Source: Adineta steineri (taxonomy: Eukaryota > Rotifera > Eurotatoria > Adinetida > Adinetidae). Taken from it: a stretch of DNA of 64,000 bases. Position numbers and translations under genes: made by a program. Each line of letters begins with the position of its first letter. Position 1 is the first letter of the stretch. The stretch lies in assembly GCA_905250115.1 (NCBI GenBank), contig CAJNOI010000030.1, positions 328,874 through 392,873 of the forward strand, in the 5' to 3' direction. The notes below the pieces were generated by a model. It had not been told where the DNA came from. It made no database searches and worked only from the letters and a program-made list of their open reading frames with translations. This document shows, piece by piece, positions 51,125-63,574 of this stretch.

Positions 51125-51334
51125 TTATGTGGGTTCATCAATATCCATAGCTTCAATGTCAAATACATCAGTATGACCTTGTTGAAATGGATCTTTATAT
51201 GTTTTCGATGTGGTTAATGAAACTTTTCCTATTAGAAAAAAAAACAACTTTTTTCTTCTATCTCTCATATTAAAAAGAAATAATTAAACCTGTATCATTC
51301 TTTATTCCAAATAAGCAAATATAAACATCCGCAT
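51125..51334 (-). pseudogene. PLAT/LH2-domain fragment
   Basis: Two exon pieces on the minus strand (about 51334-51290 and 51228-51125) join in frame across a 61 bp intron. They encode NADVYICLFGIKNDTG and then KTYKDPFQQGHTDVFDIEA, ending in a stop. This is the core of a PLAT (lipoxygenase-homology) domain as found in polycystin- and LOXHD1-type proteins, which binds membranes or proteins. The rest of the domain is missing. Upstream the fragment ends exactly at the fold-back repeat at 51334-51380, and a second fold-back repeat lies just beyond its stop. Confidence 0.65.
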
Positions 51335-51380
51335 TGAGGGTGTGGGAGAATGTTGTCTTTACCCACACCTACAAATCTCA
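51334..51380. repeat. G-rich/C-rich fold-back repeat, copy 11
   Basis: TTGAGGGTGTGGGA faces ACCCACACCT and then AATCTCAA. The loop is about 13 bp. Confidence 0.75.
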
Positions 51381-52103
51381 ACAATAATATAACAATTATT
51401 CACATATTTTATAATTCTTCTTTCTCTTCACTTGATTCAGGAAAATAAACTGTCTCATTTATTTATTTAAAATTTGTCGAAATTAATTCTATGAACAAAT
51501 CATGATAATCATTATTTATATTATATTTATAAAACATCGTCATTAGTATCTCTTCGTCTTCCATTATTATTTCAATGATGACAAACAATAATACCATAAA
51601 TTCATCATATCGTTTTATCAGATTTACTAAATTCAAAATTAAAATAACAAATATTTTATTACCAGTATTATCAACACAATAAATCAAATCAAATAAATTA
51701 ACAAATTTATTTATTTTGAAAATAATTTTATTCATTTATACACATAACTTTATCACTACAATATTCTCTCATTTTACTCTCCTATCCTCTCAAGCTTTCT
51801 CGTCTCCAGTAGAATTTAAAACTCACTTCTATATATATTTCGATCGAATCACAAAATTTTATTTTAATTATTCCAGTACAATATCAAATCAATCACAACA
51901 AAATTAACAGATAAATCAAACTTTTATTTTATTTATTTTAAGAAATAAAATCAAAACAGATATTTATCAATAAATCTAACCTAATTTAACTATTAACAAA
52001 AGTTCATTTTGAATATTTGCATTTATTTAGTTTTTAATCAAAATAAACAAAATTATTTTCACAAAAAATTTAATTATTCATTTCATTACCAACATCAACA
52101 AAT
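51381..52103. other. Intergenic, no gene seen
   Basis: AT-rich spacer. The two opposite frames at 51463-51907 have biased composition and no domain. Confidence 0.55.
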
Positions 52104-53035
52104 TTAATTCAAATCAATTTCAAATTTTTGAACTCGATGATTATCACAATCGGCAGCATAGAGATTACCTTGAACATCGAATGATAAGCCTGTGGGATAA
52201 CTAAATTGATTTGGTTGTTTTCCAATTCCATTTCCACCAACAACAATACTAGCCTCCTTAGATCCTTTACACCAACGCATTATTCGATGATTGTCCCAGT
52301 CAGCCACATAAATATTACCCAAATGATCGACAATCAATCCTCGAGGATTAGATAATTTTGTCGAGCTATTCCCTTTACCATTCCCACCAGCAACAATAAT
52401 ACCTTCTTTTGCACCTTTCATCCATTTCATGACACGATGATTGTGTGTATCCGATACATAAATTGAATGATCTTTATCAACAAAGATATAAGTAGGACAA
52501 TTGAGTTGATCGAGATGATTTCCTTTTCCATTTCCACCTGCTACTATTGTTCCTTCTCTCCCTCCTTGTTTCCATCGTCTCACTTCATTCTTCCAGCTAT
52601 GAGAGACATAAAGATCTCCATTCTTATCTATTGTCAGACCATAGCAATGAATATCGGAAATGATTGTTTCTCCATTTTCACCATTTTGACGAGACCATCG
52701 TACCACTCGTCTATTCCATTGATCACAAATGATGAGAGAATCATTTTTTTTATCAACAATAACACTCCTTGGATAATTCAATTGATCACTCCGTTTTCCA
52801 ATTCCGTTTCCACCTGCAACAACTTGACCATTCTTTGCTCCATATTTCCATTCAACAATACGATGATTGTAACAATCAGCAATATAAATAGATAGATGAT
52901 CATCATCAACATAGATATCTTCAGGAAAAGAGAGTTGATTTAATTGGTTGCCTTTTTCATGTCCTCCAGCAATAGTAATTCCATGTTGTTTCCATTTAGT
53001 ATTGATATTAATATAATTAAAAAGAATTGATTGTT
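52104..53035 (-). CDS. NHL-repeat propeller exon, 5' part missing
   Basis: About 310 codons of NHL blades (ITIAGGHEKGNQ, IVAGGNGKGN, NHRVMKW, VSDTHNHRV) follow the same blade order as the B-box/NHL gene at 21-1875. The exon starts after a TTTGTTTTAG acceptor with two bases of a split codon, the same phase 1 as the propeller exon of that gene. No B-box/coiled-coil exon is recognisable in the following 2 kb upstream. Either the first exon is very distant or diverged, or the gene lost its N-terminus. The propeller frame itself is intact, so the loss, if real, is recent or the exon is still in use. Confidence 0.7.
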
Positions 53036-55199
53036 CTAAAACAAAAAAAGATTTTGTTTATATTCGAATGAAGTTGATGATAAAATGTGAATAAAAAGAG
53101 TATTATTTTAAAATGTAAGAAAATAAAAATGATTTGAATCTGAATTTAATTTAATCTAAAACTCATTTAATAAAATAATTTTTCTATTTGTAAAATAAAA
53201 TTTAATTAATTTGATATGAATGAATTTGTTTCTCTTTGAAAAAGATTTCAGAAATAAAAAATGAAAATTTATTTTGTTATGAAAATAAAAATATTTTTAT
53301 TGGAAATGATTTAAAGTGAAAATGAAATAAATATTGTGATGTTTATTGATATAAATCTATGTTGATATAATAGATTCCGTATGAATGGTATTTTTTATCG
53401 TAAATCAAAATTAAAGAGACAAAAATAATGAAGATATTTGGAAGAGAATCTTTTTCTTTTTGGATTTTCTAATTTTAATATTTATTTGACAAACAAATCT
53501 TTTTTTCTATAAAATCCTGATCAACAAAGCTAAACTTTGCAAACATTTTAATAAAAATTCTACAAAAACATTGTTACAAATTTGGTTTTTGTCTAATAAA
53601 GATTGTTAAGAATGAAAAACGAAAGAGACAGAGTTTAGAATTAACTATGTTAAATCTTATTTTAAGAAAGACGAGATAAGTTTGATTTACAAATATAGAA
53701 GATTGATGAGTTCTATAGATGAATGAGAATGAAGTTAAAGATCTTTTTCTATCAGTATAAAAACAGAACATAAAGTTTTGATGATTTCTTCGAATAAATC
53801 TTAAAATATGAAGAATTAATCTCATTCATATCGAAATCAGTTTCAATAAAAGGTAATAAAATGAATGAAAGAAGAATAGTCAACATTATTCATTACCATA
53901 CAAAATTATTTCAACTTTTTTTTTGACACAATTTCTATAAATATATCACGTTAATATTAGAAAAAAAAGATCTCTATTTCTCATATTTATCCAAATATGA
54001 CTTTTTTAAATCTAGTTTTATCTCTTTACATTTTATATTTTGTTTCTAAATAATTTATTGTTATTTTGTGTTGAAAAAGAATTGAAATTGTTTATTTCGT
54101 AATCATTCAAATATCAAAAACATTATTTTTTAAACTTTTTAAATGAAAGATTTTTTATTTTGAATTACTTTTTAAATTTAATATTAAAGGAGATTTATTT
54201 AAATATGATGATCAAAGCCTCCACAACCAATACTGTATATATATTGTGAACAAAAGTCGATTGTGTAACGCGTATTCTCGACATTACTCTATGGCAGCAA
54301 TCGTAGAACAATAATCACTCCAATGGATTCAGTTTAGTTCACTTCGAAATTTCTGAACTAAAAATGAGGATGATAAACATTTTATGTGAAAAAGTACAAA
54401 ATGTCGTGTCAATAGTCTTACTTGAACAAAAGCAAACGTAGATAAATATTTGAAAAAAATCAATTTCAGTACTATTCGAATGTTGATCTGTTCTACCTTT
54501 CTTACATTTCGACACACGTTGGCTAATCGTGTTATACATACATTCTTTACGCTGACACAAAATGCGAAGAATTCAAATGAAGTTTTTCACATCAAAAAGA
54601 GATTTTGATCGCAGCGCGTCCTATTGTCACATGAATAAAATATAGATATGATAATGTTTTAAAAGCTAAAGTATACGCGTACAGCCATCAAGCACTTTTA
54701 CTTATAGAAGACTTTCTAAAAAATGACTCTATATGCTCTTGGCTTTTTTTCTGAGCAAATCTATTTCAAATGGAAAACTATCTATATTTCAAAAACTACA
54801 TTGATCTATAATCTTCATTGGATAGCCTAATCCCTTCATTTTTTGTAAGCAAATAAGTTTGTCAAACCATTGATGAAATGATTGATTAACACTCCTCAGA
54901 TGAAAATGATTGGCAAAGTTTTTTATTTGCTGTTTTAGTTTGTTAATATTTGAGTATTACACATTGAATAGTTTTTATCAATATAACAGTTAGTATCATA
55001 GCTACGAACTTCCGAAAATCTCACACATGAAAAAACTTTTAGTCTATTTGTGAACTTTTGTCGCAGAGTTGTATTTATTATTCTTATCATAAATAATAAG
55101 TATAGAAAAAACAGAACTCTTATTCTTTTCTTAACGTATAGAAATATCGTTATTTGTTATATTTTATTATAATTGATATAAATCATTCATTTGTATTAG
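53036..55199. other. Intergenic, no gene seen
   Basis: About 2.2 kb of AT-rich DNA upstream of the NHL exon. Frames at 53574-53825 and 54329-54560 have no domain. No B-box could be found. Confidence 0.55.
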
Positions 55200-55618
55200 A
55201 AATTAAATGGGTACAAATTAAATGGTCAGTTGTTTATTCAAAATGATCAGTAAAAGGCAATCAGTAATTAAGGCTGTTTTATCAGTAAAAAAACTGAAAC
55301 GGTCAGTAGAATAATTAATAGTCAGTGACTTTTGGATTTGATCAGTAGTTTAATCATTTTATCAGTAAAATAATGAATTTATCAGTATTTAAACTAAAAT
55401 ATCAGTAGTTAATTATGTTTGATCAGTGAATCATCGCATTTATATCAGTTTTCAACGTTCTGTAAATATATTTACGGATCGTAATTACTGACATTCGACA
55501 TTATTTACTGCTCAAAAATGATATATTTACTGATCAAAAAATACTGATCACTTTGTAAAAAAACAACTGATAATTCAGTATAAAAAACTGATCATTTAAA
55601 TACTACCCAAATTAAATT
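55200..55618. mobile_element. Inverted-repeat element packed with TCAGT motifs
   Basis: The ends are an imperfect inverted pair (left AAATTAAATGGGTACAAATT, right AAATACTACCCAAATTAAAT). Between them the left two thirds hold about twelve TCAGT words roughly every 15-30 bp, often as ATCAGTA. The right third holds about six ACTG/ACTGA words, the reverse complement. The strand switch falls near 55450-55490. No coding capacity. It looks like a non-autonomous element in which a short motif was amplified, possibly a protein-binding site. Confidence 0.6.
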
Positions 55619-55728
55619 AGACATGTCATTCTATATAACTTGAATTATACGCAATATTGAAGGAGAGCTTTTTCTTTTTCTTTTTTCTAAACATACACGA
55701 AAGTGTTGCTTTGATTTTTTTTCATATA

Positions 55729-57028
55729 TGGGTGAATTGCGCTGGTATTGTACCGTTTGACGGAAAAAATCAAAAAAAATTAAAGTGAACATAAAGCATA
55801 TTTGAACCGTGCATTCGATAGAGCTCTATTAGTTGTGTATAAACCAAGGATTTTCCCAACTGTCAGTTTTTTCATTTCGAAAAAATTCGAGTTTTATTAT
55901 AAAACCAGTGTTTTTCTACTCTTTTTTGGCTAATTAAAGATATCGTTCTCGGAGGTTTCTTGCCAAAAAGAAATAAAAATGAGTATTTATTTAGTGTTAT
56001 CATATACCAAACGAAAGCTTATGAAAAAGGGAATCTAATGAGCATGTGTAGAACTTTACCCACACGCATACATGCCCATGTTAAGGGTATGAACGTAAGA
56101 GTGCTGCTCTCACATTCTTACTTCATATCATGTCATTTTATACTATATCACGTCACGGTCATTCAGGGTATAAAACGTTTCTCAGTCTGAGAGGAGTCTG
56201 TTGAAGTCGAATAAGATAAAATAAAATAATTTTTTCTCTATATGTCTATCATTTTAATCTGTCGTGACTCTTTGATTCAAAAAAATCTGTCGTGACATTT
56301 TTTAAGTAAAGTATTGTTTTCTCGAGAATGATACCCACTTAGGAGCTAAAATTTTTACTACAGATATACCTCATAGTCAACTAAAAAAGAGAAAAAAATC
56401 TTGGTCTTAACTCTTCTAGTTCCTGAGAAATTCAGAAAACAAAATCGAAAATCTGTCGTGACATTTAGTGAGACATAAGCTACTTTCGCCTTCTATTTTT
56501 TATTTTTTATTTCAATCAAACGATTAAAATAAATTTTTTTTTTATGAAAACGATTCTCACTCTTTGCTCTATCAAATAAAAAAAGAATATTTGAGTTCGC
56601 TTTCAAGTTGGCTTTAGTATGTTCAATTTAATCTGTCGTGACATAATATAGTCACTTAGTATGTTTCATCAGTTTTTGCAAAATTTGATCTATGAATCAA
56701 AACCGAAATGATGATCAATCTATATCATCAGAAAGAGGAAATTCGTAGCTACAAAGTGATTGAAAAAGTTTAATTTTATTCAACCAAAACTGTTTAATTG
56801 AATCATGGTTTTCATCTATAGACGGTACCAGAAGCTGGTAATTTTGATCTTCTTCATCCCGAAAACTAGGACAGTAGCATGTTGGGAATCTGAATTTTTT
56901 ACGTGAAGTAGTATAAACATCAAGGAGTATTTTAAAAAAAAAATTATGAAAATTGATTGAGTAGAAGTCAAGATATAACCATTTTCGTTCTTCCAAAGCA
57001 ACGGTACAATACCAGCGCAATTCACCCA
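55729..57028. mobile_element. 1.3-kb element with perfect 33-bp inverted ends and TA flanks
   Basis: Positions 55725-55757 and 57000-57032 are exact reverse complements (core GGGTGAATTGCGCTGGTATT). The element is flanked by TA on both sides, as for Tc1/mariner-type insertion. The interior carries four same-strand copies of ATCTGTCGTGAC (near 56258, 56285, 56451, 56631). No transposase is recognised. A 104-codon minus-strand frame (57029-56715) starts inside the right end and has no known domain. It is therefore probably non-autonomous. Confidence 0.75.
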
Positions 57029-57033
57029 TATAT

Positions 57034-57425
57034 ATATATATATGGATCGATGCTAATCTCTAAGTTCTTTATCTGTATTCGCACTCGAGCTAGGTAACTG
57101 ATGCCATATTCACATTCTCTTATATGGTTTACTTTTGAATAGAGGAATTTCTCATTTTATTCATATAAGTGTCATGATTTAGAAAGATAAATGAAGAACT
57201 AAATATTAATGTTATTGTAAAAAATGTGTATCAGTCTAATAATAGGAAAAAATAAAATATAAAGAGAGTTCATGTTAGATAATATTTAATGTATATCGAT
57301 TTGATTTCAACTCTAAATTATTTTCTGTCATCTAAAATGACTAACTGATAAACACAAAACTTCAGTTTTTTAAAGAAATATTTATTTTGTCGTAACTAGT
57401 TTCACCTTTTGGGTGTTTAAAGATT
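57034..57425. other. Intergenic, no gene seen
   Basis: An (AT)n run borders the transposon-like element, then AT-rich sequence leads to the 3' end of the ADP-ribosyltransferase gene. Confidence 0.6.
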
Positions 57426-59029
57426 TTATTTTCGGTGATAAAAAATTCTTTTTATATCGATCACTCGCTTGAAAATCAGAGATTTTCTTTCAATAAGCTT
57501 ACCTATGGAATTGTTTGTTCTATTAACATTAACATTGGTAGCTAATGAAGTTTTCTCTTTGAATCTAAGTAATTTTTTACGCCATTTCATACTCAAATCA
57601 TAATCACCTCTCTGTGATGCGAGTTTACCAAGGTCTTCATATAAACTGATATGTAATGGATCATTCCATGGGAGTTGTTTCAACGAACGAGTAAAATATT
57701 TTTCAGCTAAATCAAATTTACCCATTTCCCATAATAAATTTCCTAATATTCGAAGATTCATTTCACGACTTTCAATTTGTTGTTTCATATACATAAGAAC
57801 TTGTTTTAAATCATGTTCATCATCACCACATAAAGTCATTTTAATGATCCATATTTGATCATCATTACGACCAATATTATTAAGACGAAAAATAGAACCA
57901 ATCATAAAGAGAACTTCTGATTCAACTGGAAAATAACTATGTTTACTAATATTAGCAAATGGTTTTGTATTGACCATCCTAGGATCAGCATCAATTTCAA
58001 ACAACACTCGTTGCGAATCGATCTGTGTCGTTATATCACCTAGGAGGAAGAGAGCTGTGGAACGGTCATCAGTGGTGGAGAAAAATGAACTTATTGAAAT
58101 GAACTGGCCAATGTTTTGTTTAAGACTATCTAATTCATCGTTTGACATTAGCTGACATCGATAAACGCGCACAAACTTCTTAGATTGATATTTTTGCAAT
58201 TGACGATAAATATCGTAAATCAACGATCGAAATAAAAAAATCACATGAATATTTTGTGTACGTAAAGCTGCGTTAAGAATCTTGTAGAGGAATGTTTCTT
58301 TTGTATACCACCATAACACTTTATCAGGTAAATAATATTCTTGAAATTCACGAAGATTACTTAGTTCGTTATGATTTCCTTCATATTCATTTACACAAAG
58401 CTTAATAAGTTCATTTTCGTCTGTGTCAGTAGATTTTAATTGTAGAAGACAGTCAACGAGAAGTTGAGAAAAAACAAATTGTCCATTAACTCCTGTTGTG
58501 GATTTACCTGCATTAATACCTGTTGAGAAGATATTAATCGATAAAGGTTCTTCTATCTTTTTCTGAATTTTATGATCTGTTGTGATTTGGAAGACAAGCT
58601 CATCAAGATTAACAACAACAGATTTTATCTGTAGAAAAAATGATAAAATAAAGTAAACATCTCTTGGAAGAATTTTACTTTTGAGAATTTTAGAGCCCAT
58701 TGCTCATTACTCTTCTTATCTATACAATAAACATAAATTGATATAACTTGTCGAAGTTGATGAATGTAGGGTACTATTTCTCGTCCCAATCGACCACTAA
58801 CAATAATTACTAACCGATCTTTTTGTGATCTGTGTTCAATGTAATGTCGACATTGTTTTACATCTTGAAATTTCTTGATATGATTAATAATAGAACGTAA
58901 TTTTACTTCTGTGTCTCGAATGTCTTTAACATCTACATTTGCATCGAGCCAGATAAGTGAGAATATTTCCAGAGACTTATCATCGGTGTTTGTGTAAAAG
59001 TCATCATTTGGTAGAACAGCAGCGGCCAT
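57426..59029 (-). CDS. Arginine-type mono-ADP-ribosyltransferase with N-terminal bdelloid domain and TPR tail
   Basis: Two exons (59029-58679 and 58628-57426) with a 50 bp phase-0 intron give 517 residues. Residues ~20-130 form an alpha/beta domain (IFSLIWLDANVDVKD, DRLVIIVSGRLGREIVP, VISIYVYCIDKKSNEQW) that I associate with many bdelloid proteins but cannot name; it resembles a receiver-like Rossmann fold. The catalytic ART domain has the R-S-E triad: Arg274 in VYRCQ, Ser301 in FSTT, and E353-x-E355 in VESEVLF. This is the arginine-specific ExE type. The C-terminus has two TPR-like helical pairs (LGNLLWEMGKFDLAEKYF, LGKLASQRGDYDLSMKW). The enzyme should move ADP-ribose from NAD to protein arginines. 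No signal peptide is seen, so a cytosolic site is inferred. Confidence 0.88.
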
Positions 59030-62000
59030 GTTAATTCAAGAAACTAAAAATAGAGTAGATTTCTTAGATGTTATCTATTTGATCTATATACAATTATCGA
59101 AGAAATTGTATGTTTTTTAACAGTCAGAAAAAGAATGTCACATTTGTGCCATTATTGTATCATTTGTTAGTTTTTCATATTAGTTGGATGCAAATTGAAG
59201 AATAGAAGAGTAATATGTTATTATTTATTGAAGAAAATAATTCGTCTCTTGTTTTAACTTGTTTTTTATTAAACAGTTGAAGAAGAATATAGAGCAAATG
59301 ATAATATCTTCCATGAAGCTATCCATTATCAATTGTTAGCGCGAGTCGAAAAATAATTCATCTGCCTATGTTTTGCTTTTCTCTTATTTTTTTCACAATC
59401 ACAAAATGAAACAAATTGTAGATCTTGGAAAGATTAACCTACTAGAAACTATCATAATACAGATACACAAGATTTGACTGTCAATAAAAGTTAAAAACAA
59501 AGTTTTGTTTACTTCTTAAACATATTGCGATAAAATCAAAGTATAAAATGATTTCCTAGGTTTTGGAAAGAGAATAAAAAGAGAATAGTTCATATCTATT
59601 TAAACCAAGGATATATCAAAAGTAGTGATGATGAGACTTCAATATTGTAGAGAAAACTTAGGAAACCTTTCTCTCTCTCGCTATATATGTATTAATAGTA
59701 AAAACAGTATTCTATCTTTCTTCGTTCTTTAATCAATAATTATTATCAACATGGAAAGATTTTTTTGTAGAATAATACAAAATTTCATAACTTTCAATAG
59801 TATTGTTATTTTTCAAATCAAATAAATAATTTAACACATTCATTCTATTTCTCCATATAGAAAAACGAAAATACTTCTATGTTTTATTTACTTGAATCAT
59901 CTACTGAAGAATAAACAAGATTTTTCTTTTTGATAGAATGAATTACGAATAAAATATTTTCTCTACTAGGCAAATAATGTTCATAATAATCAAAACATAA
60001 AACTGAAGAAAACTTTCATTACAAATAAATGTATTTTATTTATTTAAAACTTTTTCTTCATTTTTATTTCGATAGAAATATTTCCACAATTTCAATTTTC
60101 TCATTTTCTATTCGTTTAAAAATATTTTATTCATATCAACTTGCACAGAATCATTATTAAACTCTTTATTTCTAATTATAGATTATTTGACATTCTCACA
60201 AAAGTTGTATCAATATCTCTTGATAATGACTTAACGAATTATGTCTACCTAACAGAATAAGAGTCCACTATAAACAACTTACCAGATCTGACTATTCTAA
60301 TACTTGAATGATATACACAGGATATAATTATCAAATATGTTTTATTTGGTAAGAAGAAATAAGAGAAAATGATACGAAGAATATAATAATAAATCAGTCA
60401 TCCGTAGCGAATGATCAAGAAGAACGACAACAAGAGATACAAAGATGAAACAATAATAGTAAATAGCGTCGTAATGCTCCATCTATTCACGAGAAGAGAT
60501 TATCATGAAGTTTCAATATAATGACTTATTAAAAGTGATTTATTAAATTATTTTATAAAGGAATATTTAATACATAAAAAGCTTTTTGTAACTCAAATCG
60601 ATTGATTGAATATATATTAAAAAATGAAATAGAATAAAAAAGATTTTTTTTCTATAGAAAAAAAGGATATACAATAATTAATTTTTGTCATTTGTTTCTA
60701 ATCTAATTTCTTAATAAAATCATATTTATGCAGATTAAATAAAAATAAGAATAAAACTGTGAAATATTTAATATAAATGATGAAAAAGTGTGAGAATAAA
60801 TAAATAAATCTAATCATATTATGTTAAGATCGACTTATCGATATTTGTTAATTATTGAATAAATTATTTTCTATTTCTATTCTTATGAAAATTATCATTT
60901 AGAATAATAATCTTTTAATAAAAAATAAATTTGATAAAATAATATTCTACATCTTCATATTTGATTGATCTCAAAATTATTCAAAAACTAATTTTTTTGA
61001 TTATTAAAACTTAGTTTAGAATATCGATTAAGATTATTTTAAATAAGAATGATAGTAAAGAAAAGCAAGAATTAATTGAATTAAATTGTATTTGAAAGTA
61101 TTCTGTTAATCTTATAGATAAGAAAATATTTCAAATTCTAAATTAAATCAAAATTTCTGAATATTCTCAAAAGATTTGTAGATTTTGTTTGTTTTTTTTT
61201 GAAATAAAAATAAATTGATTTTACCATTGAGTATCTTTCATAACTATCGTACTGATATTCACCATGGAAATATCACATATGTTTCTATTCTAAATTAGAT
61301 TGAACGACGAAAAAAGATATGAAATGAAATTTAAACTTATTATTGTGAATCATTAAAATATTCAATACGTTAAAAATCTCTTTAGAAATTGTTTTTCAAC
61401 AAAATATGTATCATATGAATGATATTGTTTAACAATTCTTTTACTTTATGAAGAATTTTTGAAAAATCTAAAGAAACAGAGAAGAAAATAAAAACTATTT
61501 TTCATCATTTTTTTATTCATCGACATCTCATATCGAAATATTTTAAAGAAACACAAAAAATTCTAATAAAATGTTATTCAAAATCGATTTCCACAATGTT
61601 CATCGTTTGATTAAAATAATATTTCGACTTATTATCAATGAATCACAACTAATTAAGATTTATTTTCTTTCGAAATATATTTGATGTTGTCATCAGATGT
61701 TTCATTCAAATTCAAATAGAAACGGAGATCCAACTACATATGATCAATTAGAAAAATAACTTCCAAAAGTTACTATTAGATTCAACCGAAGCAAAGGATG
61801 AGAGAATTGAGAGACATACGTTATTATAGAGAATAAATTGAAATATTTATTTTTGCATTTATTGTTAAACATTTAATTCTTCACATATCATTTAATAAAT
61901 TAAGAGAAAAATAAATGAAATATTGATTGATCTTCTGAATCTTTTATTAATACTGAAAAGCGAAAGAAGATGAAACTGGATTCGAATGGGAAATTTGTTT

Positions 62001-62428
62001 CTGAAGAATTGTTTAAACAAATATTTTATTTATTTTCGACTGTGAAATTTTTGTTATTCTTAAAAATAAAATCATTGAATTTTATGAACAGAAGAAATGA
62101 AATAATTAAATTCAAAATAATGAAAATCTAATCGATATTCATCAAAAGATTTTGCTTTTAATTTAATAAAAAAACGATTTTTAGAAATCTTCAAAATGAA
62201 TTTTTCTTAAACGATTTCTTCTCTTTCAAACAAAATCACAATTTAATTCATCAAAAATCAAATCCACTCACTTTTTACAATTATTCTTTGGTACAGACGA
62301 TGTCTAATTATCAATAATATGTTCCTCATTCAAGTATAATTTACTCAATAGATTTAACGGTGAAGTTTTTTTTATAGGAAAGCATTTCACCGACTAAATG
62401 TTTTGTTAATAGAGATATGACTAAAGTC
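59030..62428. other. Long AT-rich region without genes
   Basis: About 3.4 kb of very AT-rich DNA with no frame, repeat or domain I can support. The region from 59750 onward is especially rich in AAAT/ATTT words. Confidence 0.6.
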
Positions 62429-62492
62429 AGAGTATAGGTGAGAGTGAATGTATAAGTGCATTAAGGATATAGCAGACATCCACACTCTCAAT
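62429..62492. repeat. G-rich/C-rich fold-back repeat, copy 12
   Basis: AGAGTATAGGTGAGAGTGA faces ATCCACACTCTCAA across about 30 bp. This is a strongly diverged copy. Confidence 0.55.
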
Positions 62493-62970
62493 ATGTTGTC
62501 GACGATCAACGACTGTCAAGAAATCCATTTAGATGATTAACATAATTCCTTCTATTTCATCATATTTTTGTTTCTTTTTTCGCAGACATATTTATTTTTC
62601 ATTACGAAGAGTACAGTTTTTCATCAATAATATTTATTTGCACAGCACTTAAATACATTTTATTCCATATGAATTCTTTTTCTCTTTCTCTCGAATAACA
62701 TTTCTTAGATATTGTGGACCTTCTATGTCTTCTTTCAATTTTTACCGATTCTTTTGTAATAAAATGCGTAGTTGAAAAAAAAAGAAAAAAAAATCACAAA
62801 TGTTGTTACTTTATAAAACAAAATAAACGAATCATTTCGAGAAAAGCACATTCAGCCACACACACAATACCATTCGAAAGTTACGGACTATTACAATTTT
62901 TTCAAATCATTTCGTTCAAACAATTTCATTCGGGTAAATTTGACATTTAAATCATTGGGAAAAAAGAGTT

Positions 62971-63574
62971 ATGTTTGCAAGACTTGCCTGTACGAGGGCG
63001 AATAAGGTTACAGTATGGTTTCAACGCGACCAAAGTACTCCAACAAAAATCAAGATAGATTTTGATTCAAATATTGATGATTTAAAAGAAGCCATTTTTT
63101 GTGCAACTGATAAAGGACAATATCAGGCGACGTACAACAACGAACCATTGAGACCATTGGCGAGTGTACCACGAAATACAACTGACCATATGCCAATTGT
63201 ATTTACTAGGATTAGTAATATACCACCTCCATCAGGTAAGTCAAAAACTTTTATTAATGTTACTTCCATTGAGTTAAAAATGAAAACTATCATACCTACA
63301 AGACTTCAAGAGTGATTATACTATGTGTATACCACAATGTTTATGTATTCACTAGCGGAGGTACCCGATGTTGATTTAGAGCTTTACAGACAAAAAATTC
63401 ATATGTCAGAAAACAACAGGAAATGCACAGAGAGTTGTGCCTGAGATTTTCATTTATCATCACAACATATCCCAAATAGAACAACTCGGGTTATCGAGCT
63501 CTCAAAATTCACCCGATTTTACAGATCTCGCTGCAACTCTATCTTCACTTCATTTCGGACTTAAAAATGCTTAG
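62971..63574 (+). pseudogene. Possible Crinkler-like ubiquitin-fold header protein, frameshifted
   Basis: The first exon (62971-63235) encodes 88 residues with a ubiquitin-like pattern: NKVTVWFQRD, KIKIDFDSNIDDLKEAIF, GQYQATYNN, MPIVFTRISN. It ends at a CAG|GTAAGT donor. A candidate second exon from 63356 (EVPDVDLELYRQK) reads about 30 codons and then stops at 63442-63444. The next frame carries on with related-looking sequence (VVPEIFIYHHNISQ, LAATLSSLHFGL) to 63574. One indel therefore breaks it, and the C-terminal effector-type domain expected in Crinklers is missing. The Crinkler-like name is from pattern memory only and is uncertain. The gene is dead or misassembled. Confidence 0.45.

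Noticed and set aside
56715-57029. 104-codon minus-strand frame starting inside the transposon-like right end
   Set aside because: No known domain; its start codon lies in the inverted repeat, so it is likely incidental to the element, though it merits a database search.
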